A DNA stretch of 64,000 nucleotides from Gracilaria vermiculophylla. Taxonomy: Eukaryota > Rhodophyta > Florideophyceae > Gracilariales > Gracilariaceae. Below are positions 1 through 11,720 of the stretch, piece by piece; position 1 is the first letter of the stretch; each line of letters starts with the position of its first letter. The translations under genes were made by a program, and so were the position numbers. Location of the stretch: the NCBI GenBank assembly GCA_019155205.2, contig JAHNZQ020003148.1, positions 1,284,202 to 1,348,201 on the forward strand, written 5' to 3'. The notes below the pieces were generated by a model. The model made no database searches. It was not told where the DNA came from and saw only the letters and a program-made list of their open reading frames with translations.

Positions 1-1026
1 CACAGAAGTTGTGGACGAAGGCCCTACGGTGTTGGAACTTGTACTCCGAATGGCGGTTGAAGTCATTTTTTGTCGAGGGACTCTTTCCCTCGATTCCAGC
101 CAGGGTGCGTGATCACCTGACCACGCACCCAAAGACGAGCTTTACAGAGCTAGCGCGTCTCGTAGAATCCTATGAGGATACCTACCGTGCCGCTCGTCAC
201 AGCCACGCTCCACTTTCGGACAATCCGGCGGCCTCAAGGACCCGTCGGGCATCCGCTCTGACGTTGGACTCCGGCACTTGGGAGGTGGTCGACGAGCTTA
301 CGCGTGGGGAAGTAGAAGGCCAATGCCGTCATATACGTCTCATCTCAAGAAGCACCGTCTAAGACGAGGACACCTTCGTCTCCAACTTCGTACGCCTCGG
401 CAGGATCTTTCAGGAGTGTCCGATTTGCGAACCCTCTAAGCTACCCACCGCCTTGCAGGATTTGCTTGTCTCGAGAGCCAGTACATCGTATGACTCACTA
501 CGGCAGTGAGGGCCGCCATCCTGCAGGAACGGGAGAAGAACTTCCAGGACCTGAACAACACACCAATGGAGGGCGGAAGTTATCGAACCGCTTATCGCGA
601 CATCCGCTCCCCTCAAGGAAACTAGGGTTACCGCGCTCGACTGAGAGTGCAGCCTGTTCCACTGTCACTTGCTCCAGCAACGCAGGTGCCGGTATCCAAA
701 CCGCTTGCACCTCAAAAGAACATGTCGCATCTCGATGCACCACCACAGAAGCCGTCTCCGACTGGAGCTCAGCCCCTCTCCAACCACGAAAAAACTCAGG
801 GCCACGCGCATAGGCTCCGCGTGGCTCCTTACTATCGAGCATCAGCTCCACGAAGGTCGCCGTTAGGAAAGGGGGAGAAGCCTTCTGCTCCATCGACGCA
901 GAATCGGCGGGCCCCTCAATCCCGCTGGACCCATTCGACACATATGAGGATTCTATTCGCGAGCTCTGCCGTGAGAAATACAAAGTGTTCGCCTCTGTAA
1001 GATGTTCCTAACTTGCCTCCATCACG

Positions 1027-1533
1027 GTGCGCACTATCCTCGATACCAGAGATGGCCTCAATCTGGTGCACGCCGACGTGTTCCCGCAGTCTGCTCTCGG
1101 CTCCTTGAGGACTGGCATGCTCCGTAAGGTGCGCGATGCGCTGCCTCGAGCATTGAACATCCTCAGAGCTATAGCCCTGTATCTCCGGTTGGGCTCCTTA
1201 CAGGTCAGGGTGTGGTTCCTGGTGGCAACCCACTTGGCCACACAATACATATTGGGCACTTCATTTCTGGACCGGTATGTACGTGCAATCTACCCACGCC
1301 TGCGGAAGGTGACGTTTCACGACGCCGCCCCTGTAGGTATCGTGTTCGCATCTCCAGGATCGGACGACAGCGCGCGTCACGTGGGTAATCTTCCACAGGA
1401 GACGCAATCGAATGAGATCCGGGTGGTGAAGAGCATCGAAATACCCGCGAGGAGTCAGGCCGAAGTTTGGGTGCAGACATCTGCATCTGGCCTTTCATTC
1501 CTACAGGGAAGTCTATACTTGACGACAAAGTAG
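1027..1533 (+). pseudogene. Gypsy aspartic protease remnant
   Basis: A 168-codon open stretch between gag and reverse transcriptase. The active-site DTG region appears as ILDTRDGLNLVHADVF, so the catalytic glycine position is disturbed. Further on, YILGTSFLDRYV matches the second conserved motif of retropepsins (ILGxDFL). The C-terminal part is the linker leading to RT. Position and motifs make the assignment good, but the altered active site and lack of a continuous frame with RT argue that it is dead. Confidence 0.65.
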
Positions 1534-1725
1534 CGCTCCATGATGGCGAACGGTGTTATGGAAGTAATACCGAACATTCCCTTCAGGGTTCTGCTCGCCA
1601 ACCTCAAGAAGTCGCCGTTACGGCTCCAGAAAGGAATTGTCGTCGGACTGGCACTACCCGCCCCTGCAGGACTGGCTCATCTTCCTCTTGTGGTAGATCT
1701 TGTGGACCAAAATTAAATTATCACC

Positions 1726-2713
1726 ATGGAGGCTGAAGCGACTTTAACGGCTCCAGAGGAAGAGAATCCTGGCACATGGCAGGAGAAACTCCAATTTGGC
1801 AAAGATTTCGTAGGGTATCGCCATAGGATAGTGGAGATGCTATCAGCCTTTGAGGACATGTGTTCTGATCGCCTGGGTCAGGTGAGCCTGGCCAAGCATA
1901 GGATCCAGCTCACACCTGTTGCAAAACCGGTATACCAACTCTCGAGGAGGACCGGACCCCATGCGCGCGACTTCGAACGCGATGAGGTCCCCCGGCTGCT
2001 GGAGAAAGGGGGTTATCGAACTTTTCAGTTCCGAATAGATCTCCCCGGTGGTGTTTGTGAAGAAGAAAGATGGCTCCTTGAGGTTCTGTATTGACTATGG
2101 ACGCCTCAACGAGGTGACGGTAGGCGATTCGTACCCGATTCCCGGTATGGATGAATGTATCGACTCTCTAGGTGAGGCGTACGTTTTCTCCACGCTAGAT
2201 ACCAACAGTAACTACTGGCAGACTGAGATGGACGACTCCGATAAAAATAAATCAACGTTCACCTCGCACTGTAGGATTTTCATATTCCTAAGGATGCCAT
2301 TTGGATTGCAGAATGCACCCGCTACGTTTCAGTGGTTAGAGGACGTAATCCTGTCAAAAGTGGAGTGGCCGTACGCGTTGGTGTACATTGATGATGTAAT
2401 CATATACTCCGGCAGCGTGGAGGAGCACTTCATTCATGTGAACCACGTGCTCCAACTCCTAAAGGATGCTGGACTCACCTTGAAGCTGGAGAAATAATTC
2501 TTTTTAAAGTTCTCGGTGGATTACCTGGGGCACGTTGTGCTCCCGGGCCGCCTATATGTTTCCAAAAAAACTCATGTCGCCATCAAGGAAGCTCACCCTC
2601 CAACAAACCAGACGGAGCTGCGGTCCTTCCTGGGGTTGTGTAATGTCTTCCGGAGGTTTGTCCCGAAGTTCTCTCGTATCGCGGAGCCGTTAATTTGCCT
2701 CTTGGATAACTAA
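1726..2713 (+). pseudogene. Gypsy reverse transcriptase remnant
   Basis: RT core spread over three frame segments (1726-2094, 2048-2494, 2516-2713). Motifs seen in order: VFVKKKDGSLRFCIDYG (fingers), YPIPGMDE, FSTLD (first catalytic Asp region), FLRMPFGLQNAPATFQ, and VYIDDVIIYS, the YxDD box with both aspartates intact. It is followed by the thumb/connection motif ELRSFLGLCNVFRRFVPKFS. A frameshift near 2050-2094 and stops at 2495 and 2711 interrupt it. Family assignment is secure; activity is excluded for this copy. Confidence 0.88.
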
Positions 2714-2816
2714 AAGCCGACAGAAATGGTTATCTCTACGGACGAAGAGTTTGAAGCCTTTACCACCCTGAAGAAGAGACTGATAGAGCCTATGATCTTG
2801 GTAGTTCCGAAGTGGC

Positions 2817-3183
2817 ACGGCCGAATGGTACTGGACACTGACTCCTGTAAATATTAGGTCAGATGTGCCCTCTTACAGGACCAACCTGAAGGTGGACTTC
2901 AACCCATCGGATACTGGAGTAGCAGCCTCACACCTACGGAAGGGAATTATTCCGCCTCAGAGCGCGAATTTCTCGCCATAGCGTGGGCGGTTATTCTTTT
3001 ACGCCCATACCTGGAAAGCGCGCGTTTCACCTTAGGATCGACCACGCACCATTTAAGTGGATACTGTCTTTGACGGATGCTTCCGGTCGCGTAAAAAGGT
3101 GGAGACTGCGCCTCCTGCAGTTCCATTTAGACATCGTTTACCGTCTTAGCATAAAACGCCAGGCAGTGGACGCGCTCTCGTAA
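2817..3183 (+). pseudogene. Gypsy RNase H remnant
   Basis: Translation in pieces gives a first-Asp strand (MVLDTDS), the ASEREFLAI region used by Ty3 RNase H, and at 2983-3183 the final segment LRIDHAPFKWIL with a C-terminal DALS. The reading frame changes around 2960-2985 and there is a stop just after the first motif. It sits between RT and integrase, as expected. Confidence 0.7.
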
Positions 3184-3282
3184 ACCTCCACCAAGGTAGA
3201 AGACAAAACAACTTTGGAGGACAACATCCCGTGTCTTTTCATCCAAGACGCCGACAGGATAGAATGATCAGATGGAGAATGC

Positions 3283-4395
3283 TTGGAATGCTGTGAAACT
3301 GGAACAAAGTACAGTGGGCTCCCTGAGATGATGACTCTTGCTGAGGAGGAAAAAGAAGTTCTCCCTATTACCGTAGCGGAGTTCCCGAAAGAGCGGAGTA
3401 CGAATACGTACTGCATGGAGTGTCTAGCCACTGTGTGGAGTTTAAAATCGTCCTTTGATGTCGACCGGGACGGCGTGCATGTACGCTGCGCTCCTTTGGA
3501 TGAAGCTCTCCAAATGATGGTCCCGACGAAACTACGGGCGAGGGTGCTGTATCTCTCGCACTATCCTCGCTTCGCCGGGCACCCCGGTGGATCGCAGATG
3601 TATTTCACAATGCGAAGGGAGTTCTGTTGGTCGAAAATGGCTATTGACGCCTTCCAAACGGTGGCGGATCGCTATTCCTGCACCACCACTAAGGGGAATA
3701 TACGGAAACTCCGGAGGCCACTTACTCTGTTCCCACCTTCAGGACCTCTAGAGTTCGTGGCCATAGACATCATGGGCCTCCTCCCCAAGGCGGAGCGAGA
3801 GTACCAATTAATCCTCGTGATCACCGGTCGTTTCTCGAAGATCACGCGTGCTATCCCCCTCCGCAGTACCACTGCACCAGTAATTGGCGACGTCTTTTTG
3901 GAGCACTGGATTTACCAATATGGGATACCGGTGTACCTCCTCACGAAAAATGGCCCACAGTTCGTGGCAAAGCTCTTCAGTGCCGTCTCCGGAATGGTGG
4001 GGATGAAGCAATTGTTTACAACTGCCTGTCACCCCCAGACCAACGGAAAAGCGAAGAGATTCAACACGACCATCGCCTCGAAACTGAAGCACTACATCGC
4101 GGACCACGAGAAGGATTGGGATGCATATGTGGGCCCCCTCAAGTATGTATACAACGTGCAAGTGCGCCGCTCCACGGGGACCCCTCCTTTCAATCTGGTG
4201 CTCTCGCGCATCCCGCCAACTGCCGTCATTGTGGCACACGACGCAGCGCATCCGGCGGATGGGTCCCAGGCACCAACAGTGGCGCAAGCCAAACGCTCCA
4301 TTCTAAGGCGGTATGAGAACGCGCTCTCTCTCTCGCAAAGAAGAGACTCAATGCCTCGTAGAGAAAACATAAACAGGACTTCGACCGGAAGGTGA
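3283..4395 (+). pseudogene. Gypsy integrase remnant
   Basis: A 370-codon open frame. The N-terminal zinc-binding part keeps the H-H spacing (LSHYPRFAGHPG) but the CxxC half is damaged (DRYSCTTT). The catalytic core shows FVAIDIMG with the first Asp, but the second catalytic position reads LLTKNGPQFVA, where functional integrases have DNGPQF, so the second Asp is lost. CHPQTNGKAKRFN is the usual HPQTNGQxE segment with the catalytic Glu replaced by Lys. Two of three DDE residues are therefore missing. Confidence 0.87.
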
Positions 4396-4755
4396 AAACA
4401 GGCCCTCACCTGGAGATGAGCGACGAGGTTTCCCTCGACAAACCTTGGGACATCCGACAAACCGCCGGACGTCAAGCGCAAGTTAGCGCCGACCACCTCA
4501 GGGCCTTACAAAGTCCTGGCCATCTATAGGGACACTGTCGCCATTGAGATAAACGGGCTCAGAGACGTTGTCTCCCATGATAGGGTGACGAAAGTACCAA
4601 CGTCCAGCCTCTTAGGAATGCCCACCACCCCACCTCAAGGACAACCCGCGGAACTTCCTCATCCGACCACCTCAGGAGTGACGACACCGCTTGATACTGA
4701 GAACCGTATCACCGCTCTCGGCGAACCACTGCGGGAAGCTCCCGGCGCCATCATG

Positions 4756-4914
4756 ACCCCTGAAGGTGACATCCTCTACGCAGTGGAACATATCGTCTCC
4801 CACCGACAAACCCCTGACGAAATACTGCACCGCATCCGCTGGTATGGGTACCCCTCAAAGGACGACACCGGAGAACCTCCGGAGCACATCCTGGAGAACT
4901 TCCTCAGGCGATAG
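4756..4914 (+). pseudogene. Chromodomain at the C-terminus of the gypsy integrase
   Basis: The last part of the 4585-4914 frame reads like a chromodomain: a YAVEHIVSHR strand, IRWYGYPSKDDTGEPPEHI in place of the canonical VKWKGYP..DTWEPEENL, then a C-terminal helix. One of the cage aromatics (W of TWEP) is Gly here. This domain defines the chromovirus branch of Ty3/gypsy. Confidence 0.78.
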
Positions 4915-7703
4915 CACGCCAATCTGGAGCGGAAACGCCTCTGTGCATAGGCGCTTCCGTTTAGAAAAGAGGGAGGGGGCTCCCAACCGGAGTTGGTTTT
5001 CGCCTCCCCAGTCTATCCCCCACCTGGAGTTCTCTTTTTCGGCTCCAAGATGCCGTTGCTCGCTTTTCGCACGCTCCCATGGCGGCACTTCGTGTCGCTG
5101 AGAGCGTGGGCACGACCCATTTGTATTGCAACTACCATTCATGGAGCTTCTGTTCCAACTTGTGGATCTTTTATTCCGCCGCTACCCAGAACTAACTCCC
5201 ATTACCAGGGTTTTATCACCTACAGGATAACAAACCGCGTCGTATACTCCGCTTCGAGAGGCGTTTTTGCCGTGAGCGCTTGGCTATCGAAGAACTCCCA
5301 CAGGCTTTCATTGATGGCGGCCATCGAGGTCCGGACCGTCCCGGCCTTGTCTAGTTCCAAGACTCAGGCACCCGCCTCGCGCAGAGCCTCTACAGGAGAA
5401 GCTGGAACAGGACGGCCCGTCATCGGGCACGCCTGCACCAACTCCTGGAAGGCGGCACTCAGAGCCCTAGAGGATAATCCGCCCGACGGTGCACCCGAAG
5501 CGGCCACCTCCGTTGACGGCACAACAGCCGCCATGGAGGGAGCCACGGACGGCGAACCAGCTGGGATAGAGCCTTCCCGATGGGACTCCGCAGGTTCGGC
5601 AGTGGAGATCGGCAGAGCCAAGGACGGAGTCGGTGGCACCGCAGGTGACGGCGGTGCGGGAACTGAGACGCTCCGCAGGCGAGGCTGAAGAACGGGCGCA
5701 GAGACGCTCCGTAGTCAGGGTTGCACCACCGGGGCCGAAGGTACCGGGACGGGAGCAATCTAGTCCTCTTCCATAGGAGACACGTCGGATACCACTGCGG
5801 GAGCACCCGGAATTGTGGCGGGCCGTGGCGTAATCACCTCAGAAGGCGCGCCCATATCCTGGCATGGAGCCGGATACAGACGGGGCGTATCATGCGCCAG
5901 GCTCTCTATCAAGGGGTCATAGTCGGGTACTCGAAGCCGTGGCACCTGAAAAACCCGAGAAAGCGCCGGACGGGGAAAGGCCCGGTAGGCTTGCCCGTCA
6001 TCGTCTCCATAAAGGACTCCTTCCGATGGGGTGGAACTTATCTTCGCCAGAGTCATACCAAAGGAAGCCCGGCGTCTCATTCCACGCCACCTGCAGGTTG
6101 TAATCCAGCAGCGTCTCCGCCTCGGACGCACTCTATGGGGTGCCCTAACTAAGGTTATGAATGCCAAAAAAGCGCAGGACCCGGATAATAGACACCGACA
6201 AGGGGAGCAAACATGCGGCAGTCGGCTGATACGATGAGTCCCAGAAGAGGCGATCATCGCAGCGCCGAGTATAGAAAGTGATGCCTTCATCCGCTGCTTG
6301 GAGATATGCCATCAGGGTGCCGACCGCGAACTCCGTCGAGGCGATCTACATGACGGAACGCCCTAGGGAGTCATGCGGATCAATAACCTCGGAGGTGTGG
6401 TACTCGAAAGTCATGTGTGTCGCCACGTAGAGGTGTGGGGATACCCAGTGGTCCCTCCAGGAGTCACTCACTTTGAGGTGGTACTCCGAACGTTGCCCGG
6501 CATGCATGTCTTGGAATTCCGTGTTATGCCAACCACAGAAGTACCCGAAGGCGGTGCGCATTCGAGTATCATCCGCAAGGTAAGTCCTCCATCGACTTCG
6601 GTTGAGCCAGTAGAGGCAATCGTATGGGGGATCGAAGGGCATCACTGCGAGGGCAGAGCGTCGTTCGGCAATGCTTCCGGGTCACCCCGCTCGTTAGTGT
6701 GAGCTCTCCTTATGGAGCAGTACCTTGAGTAGCACCTGAACCTCGCTTTTCTCGGCACACCTCAGATATGGAGTATGCCAGTGTCCCACAGTGGTTTGAG
6801 CGTTGTCAACATGCACCGGAATGTGGAGCCAGTGAGTGCGATAGGCGTCCACCGGGTTCCGCTTTTGGTCGTTCCACGCACCATTCGGTACGGCGTGGAG
6901 TCACATCGCCTGGAGGTACGATCCAAAATGTTGAATGTATTCCTCCACGGGGTATTTGAGACTTACGCGCCTGTCGTGGAACGGGGCGAAGACCCGCGTG
7001 GCACGGTGGTCGAACTGCTCTCCTGGGCGGAGTGGTGCACCGGTCGAGGTGTGGTATGCCTCTAGAGTTGATGGAGACATAGGCGCCGGAGTTGGAGAAG
7101 AAATGCCGAAGGTGTAGGAAGCCGGATGGATGTCGACCGAACGCGTGGTAGCACCTGAGGAGAGCGATCTCACGCCATTTTGGGAGCAGTCCGCGGTTGT
7201 ACGCCCGACCGGAGAGGGAGCCGCGTCAAGCCGCCATCGTGAAATTCGCGGAGAGGCCAGGCGACCGGAAGCAGGCGAGGTATGGAACACCATAGCTAGG
7301 CGTACGTTCATATCCAGTGGAGGCTGACGGGGGCGCAGACGAGAGGATTATGAGACTTATACCTTCACGGAGATGGAACGAACGGACGCAATGAAGCGGG
7401 TGTTTCCCAAAGGAGGACCTGCGAAGGATTCGGAGTGTCACGCGCCTTGAGGGAGTTGGTGTCCAGTCCGGGCTGACTAACGCTCCGGCCACGGAGGTCG
7501 CACGCCTGCACCGCGCATGACAAGCTCGAGTGCGCGGAAGCTCACGACGGCGACTGGCGCGGTTGTACTGATAAGATAAGCCGGTAAGGAGGAGACGCAG
7601 CCGAAGCAAGGAGAAGCAGAGCCCATGAACATCGCAAGGGATAAAACGCGAGCCCGTGGCGGTACGCCGCCCAGGAGTATGGAAAAATGGTGGTGTGGCT
7701 CTA
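4915..7703 (-). pseudogene. Degenerate minus-strand ORF block, gag-like, of a second LTR element
   Basis: No intact gene. Read on the minus strand from 7311 downward there are open fragments (7311-6901, 6645-6346, 6290-5760, 5639-5364) with consistent protein-like composition, including FAPFHDRRV...PVEEYIQHFGSYL, which recalls the start of a capsid domain, and a Pro/Ser/Ala-rich tail. The block begins about 400 nt downstream (minus strand) of the LTR-like repeat at 7704-8215, as leader plus gag would. No nucleocapsid zinc knuckle or pol was found. Alternative: unrelated TE debris. The long plus-strand ORFs here look like shadows. Confidence 0.35.
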
Positions 7704-8215
7704 TGACACAAAATTACTAAGGAGAGATCGTATTTTGTTAACTAAGCCACATGGTGCATAATTCTGCCCGCGTGAGCTACAGTATCCCTGAAGGACGGTA
7801 GGATTTATATTTAATTTAGTTAAATTACGCAGATAATTACTATAGTACTGAGACCTGCCGAGGTGGGCTCCCTGCTTGATACTTAATCTGCCGGTTGAGC
7901 TCCACCTCTGGGGGAAGTAAAGGCCAGCATCCTTGAGTCTTCATCTACCTCTCCGGTTGGAGACTCTCGTCGATCATCCTCAGGTTTCTAAGCCGCCGAT
8001 CCCCAGGTCACATTATAGCAGCGCCTGTAGGAGCATTGTCCGCCCAGTGAACCTCTCCCTCCGTTTGGTGTTTATGGATCCCCTCTAAGAATTTCCCCGG
8101 CTCGCGACAGCGAATACCGGAAACCACCTTCAGAAACACGCACCTTTGCAGTAAAAAAAAACTCCTAACGGACGTTTTGCTCTACTACCTCGAATGCAGA
8201 ACTGATAGTATCACA
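7704..8215 (-). repeat. LTR-like repeat, copy 1
   Basis: About 510 bp that recurs as a direct repeat at 9465-9974. Shared landmarks include CCTGCCGAGG, CTGCCGGTTGAGCTCCACC, AGCAGCGCCTGTAG and CGGATACCGGA-type segments, with roughly 10-15 percent scattered differences by eye. The ends are TG..CA, as in LTRs. On the minus strand the copy is followed by GTGTCATAGAGCCACA, a loose match to an initiator-Met tRNA primer site (TGGTATCAGAGCC), which would make this a 5' LTR of a minus-strand element. No clear target-site duplication. Confidence 0.65.
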
Positions 8216-8589
8216 GTTTATGTATTTCTTTTGTCTCGCTACGGCTCCCAAGACTGCCACGGTTCTTGAAAATGTCGTTCCTGTTTGTAACATCTCCCAT
8301 TAACACACGAATGGTGAGAAGAGCGGCCGGTGCTCCTCATGAACTGAATTTGCTCTTACTAACACTACGAACAGGTTCCTGAAGTGGCGGAGCTTTCCAA
8401 AGAATGCGATGAGCGGAACGGTCTTCCTGCATCGTCTGCTCGGTTTTGCAAAGGCCATGCGTCCCAAAATTCTCGCGCTGAGCGATGTCTTTGATTTTTG
8501 AGTATACTACTATATCGCTTGTCCGCAACGTCATCTGCAAACATCCCTCGTTATTTCCAACACTTTCATCTGCTAATCATACTTTGTCG

Positions 8590-9464
8590 TTGAGTCTGCG
8601 TCGTAGGTTCTTGAAGAACTGAAACTACATCACCCAAATGCCTGTATTAATGAAGATTTGTTTCGGTTAGCAATATGGGAGGTAAGAGACTTGAAACCTG
8701 CGACAACCAACTTGATCTTAAACGCAATACTCGCATTGATATAGAGCGTCGTTTGAACAAGCATGTCTCTAACTTCCCTCTTCGTGTTTTCGTATGTCTG
8801 GTGTATTGACAAATCACATGCCTGTAGAAAGTTTGAGGTGTTTGCAGGAAGTAAAATGAGATTCCTATTCGTCTCTTGGCAGTACTTAATCCATTCGTTC
8901 CCCCTTCAGGAGCTGTGCCCATACAGTACTAACTAAACTGGATGATCTAACTGCACTGTCTTTCGCACAAACTCATCGAAATGCTGAATGAGTTTTGGCA
9001 CCAGCTCCATTGTCATGGACCCTATAGCAGTGGTGTAGATTTTTGTGTGTTGCGGTATCCAATCTTCATCAGTCACCCAGTGTAGCCTTGAAAGGGGCTC
9101 TTGATTTCTTGCAGCATCGATTGGCTTCTTCCATCGCGGCATTACCTTCTTTCCGGCGGCTACGAAGAACAGAAGTACAATCATACCAGAAGCAGATGTA
9201 GCTATCACTGTAGAAACATGGGATTCACGGGATCCATTATCTTCTATATTGTGGCGCCTTTCACCCAAAGTTTTGCGTGCATTAGTAAACACCCTCACTT
9301 GTTTTCCATATCCTGTATGTACGGCCATTTCTTCTAGATTCCAAATACGGTTGGGGTCGTTAAACATATCCGGGTGTTTTAGTTTTAGCGCGTTGAGGTT
9401 GTTGTTTAATGTAACGACGTGTGTAGTACAGTGGCTCCTAAGGAAATAAGATGGTTCGGCCTTA
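8590..9464 (-). pseudogene. pogo/Tigger-like transposase, DDE part (C-terminal half)
   Basis: Minus-strand fragments resemble the DDE_1 domain of pogo/Tigger/CENP-B-type transposases: IWNLEEMAV (canonical IWNxDETG, here the first Asp position reads E), STVIATSASGMIV (VTVxxxISAxG), a glycine-rich strand AAGKKVMP, then LVPKLIQHFDEFV. Further on, around 8700-8920, LLPANTSNFLQACDLSIHQTY-type residues match the LPPHTTHxLQPLDVxVF region in broken frames. The 5' half of the gene lies on the other side of the LTR-like insertion at 9465-9974. Non-functional. Confidence 0.6.
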
Positions 9465-9974
9465 TAGTATAATATTCCTAAGGAGAGCTCGTGTTTTACT
9501 AGCTGGGCCACGTGGTGCATAATCCCGCCCACGTGCGCTACAGTATCCTGGAGGAGCGGTAGAATTATTATTTATTTTAGTGAATTTATGCAGGTAATTA
9601 GCACAGTAGCCAGACCTGCCGAGGCGGGCTCCCTGCTTGATACATAATCTGCCGGTTGAGCTCCACCTCTGGGGAAGTAAAGACAAGCACCCTTGAGTCT
9701 TTATCTACTTTTCCGGTTGGAGTCTCTTGTCGATCAACTCAGGTTTCTAAGCCCCCCATCCCCAGGTCGCATCATAGCAGCGCCTGTAGTAGCATTGTCC
9801 GCCCAGTGAACCTCCCCCTCCGCTTGGTGTTTGCGGATCCCCTTTAAGAATTCCCTCGGCTCGCGACAGCGGATACCGGAGACCACCTTTAAGAACACGC
9901 ACCTTTGGAGTCAACCAAAACTCCTAACGGACGCTGTGCTTTACTACCTCGAGAAGAGGCCTGAAAGTACCACA
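9465..9974 (-). repeat. LTR-like repeat, copy 2 (solo, inserted in a transposase)
   Basis: Second copy of the 7704-8215 repeat in the same orientation. It has no associated internal retroelement sequence and lies between the N-terminal (10075-10476) and C-terminal (8590-9464) parts of the pogo-like transposase on the minus strand, so it looks like a solo LTR that landed in that gene. On the minus strand it starts TGTGGTAC. The far end has drifted (ACTA rather than TGTCA). No target-site duplication is visible. Confidence 0.65.
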
Positions 9975-10074
9975 ACGTGATCCATGTTCTCTCCGAGAAA
10001 GTGTTTATGGTTGTGGTTTTCTGCTTTCCGTACTGTTATTTTACGACTACCTGCGCGAAAATATCGAACTGTTT

Positions 10075-10476
10075 TCACGCTAGGAATTTGTTTTCGTACG
10101 TTTCGCGCCTATCCTTCATTATGTCTCTCATGTAATGCCTAACATTGGAAGCGTCTAACGCAAATCTTTTTTCTACAACGTATTCTACTTGTTTGACAAT
10201 CATTTTTTGTTTAGTAGTGTTAAGAATTGCGGTTTGTTCAGGGTGGTACACGATACGATTCAGAAGCTTACTAAACCATATATTGTTATTTGTTTTCCAA
10301 GCTCTGCGAAGCAGATAAACCATAGATGTTGATAAGTCGTATGTGCTCGCTACGATGGCAACTCTATGTTGCTGCTTGAGAGGCTCTAAAGCACGAATGC
10401 GAGCATCTTTTTCATGCTCCCGTTTGTCCATGTTTTTCTTTAGGCGAGCTGACTGCTGCAGCATGGACTCCGGCAT
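10075..10476 (-). pseudogene. pogo-like transposase, DNA-binding N-terminal part
   Basis: A 133-codon minus-strand frame rich in Lys/Arg and helices (residues around 50-60: ASTYDLSTSMVYLLRRAW), suggesting a helix-turn-helix, followed by a second helical segment (VEKRFALDASNVRHYMRDIMKD). It lies upstream, on the same strand, of the DDE fragments and directly abuts the solo LTR, which fits the split N-terminal half of one gene. I cannot prove this from motifs alone; family assignment rests on position plus the DDE part. Confidence 0.4.
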
Positions 10477-10825
10477 TTTGTGAACGTCCCAAATATCCTA
10501 AAATGCTGTGCAAAAAAGATAGGGCCACCCCCAAAATACAGCTTGTGGTCAACATGGTTCCCTTTTTTTTTATGTAGACCACACAGCACAGTTGCGAATA
10601 AAACCAAAGCACTAAAAGACACACAAAATTATTCATAAAACATTTGTGGAACATTACAAAAATAAAAATAAATTTTATAGCTATTCAAAAAGATAGGCCC
10701 ACTTTAGGTTAACGTTCAATATTTAATTCTCAAGGGCTACTTTAATTCCAAAACATGTTTAACTATATAAACTAGATTGCTTACCACTAACATATAATTT
10801 TAAAAAGTAAGAAGCATATCTCACT
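10477..10825. other. AT-rich intergenic stretch
   Basis: No gene seen. The sequence is clearly more AT-rich than the surroundings, with a poly-T stretch near 10562-10572, and probably includes the 5' flank or terminal repeat of the Tc1-like element that follows. I could not pair terminal inverted repeats by eye. Confidence 0.5.
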
Positions 10826-11720
10826 ATGCCAAAAAGCAAGTAGCTTTCTCAAGAAAAAAAAGAAAAATTAGTAACACCAGATATCGTCGGTGGAAGCTCT
10901 AGAGACATTTCCAAAGCATATAGAAGGTCTAAATTAGTAGTGGTAAACTATTTAAATAAGAAAACATATTGTGTAAAGTCGAAAAACCAAAGAACGCCGA
11001 AAAAAATTACTGCAGCAATTGCGCGACGAGTGATTCGGGAAGCAGTGACGACATATTATTCATCCAATTTTATTTGTAATGCACTGGATTTGTCTGTAAG
11101 TGCTTTTACCGTTCGCAAAATATTGAATCAGAATCCGAATATTAAATATAAGAACAAAAACTTCACTCCTTTATTAACAGAAAAACATAAAAAATGATAA
11201 TAAAATCAGCCAAGACGTTTGTCAAAATAAAGAACTCAGAGTAGGACTAGGTAATATTTGGAGACGGAAAAAAGTTCATTTGGATGGCGCATATGGCTTT
11301 CAGTACTGCTGGTATGATATAAGGACGCAGGAAAAAATATTTTCAAAACATCAAAATGGGGGTGGTTTTTTAATGATTTGGGGAGCATTTTGTAGAAATG
11401 GAAATCAATTTTAGGAATTCAAAGCGGTAGAGAGAATGCAAAGGACTACACCAATACGTTGGAAGAGTTTTAATCACCGTTTACGTTTAATATTTACGCT
11501 CTTGATCAAAATTTTTAGCAAGACAATGTTTTTTTACATACTGCAAACCACACAAAATTGTGGTTTTAAAACTATAATATAGATGTAATTGAGTTGCCAT
11601 CGCGTTTTTGGGATCTTAACCCAATCAATAATGTGTGGGGAATATTTGCGCGCAAAGTTTTTTGCGGTGGAAGGCAATTTAACAATATAGGGATTACGCC
11701 ATAGCGAAATTCTGCATCGA
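10826..11720 (+). pseudogene. Tc1/mariner-type transposase, decayed
   Basis: Starts at an ATG at 10826 (MPKSK, then an early stop) followed by a helix-turn-helix-like stretch. The frame at 10940-11197 carries the second HTH (SNFICNALDLSVSAFTVRKIL) and the LLTEKHKK motif typical of Tc1 DNA-binding domains. Around 11250-11400, in other frames, are VHLDGAYGFQYCWYD and GGGFLMIWGAF, matching the Tc1 (F)NLDGPDGxxYYW and GGGSVMVWG blocks. At about 11605-11665 FWDLNPINNVWGIFARKVF matches SPDLNPIENxW. Frameshifts and stops throughout; the whole element is AT-rich relative to host genes. Confidence 0.85.

Larger units (their letters stand above)
1..4914 (+). mobile_element. Ty3/gypsy chromovirus remnant, truncated at the window edge
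   Basis: Seen: fragments in the canonical gypsy order gag (9-362), aspartic protease (about 1027-1400), reverse transcriptase (1726-2713), RNase H (about 2817-3183), integrase (3283-4395) and a C-terminal chromodomain (about 4756-4914). The reading frame changes several times and in-frame stops occur at 2495 and 2711, so the element cannot make a full polyprotein. The chromodomain places it among chromoviruses, whose integrases are thought to be steered to heterochromatin. The 5' LTR and most of gag lie outside the window. The gag piece has the capsid-like pattern WRLKSFFVEGL followed by a helical segment with ELARLVESYED. Inactive copy. Confidence 0.9.

Noticed and set aside
7704..9974. Treating the two LTR-like repeats as the two ends of one 2.3-kb retrotransposon
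   Set aside because: The sequence between them is the C-terminal part of a pogo-like transposase on the minus strand, continued beyond the second repeat.
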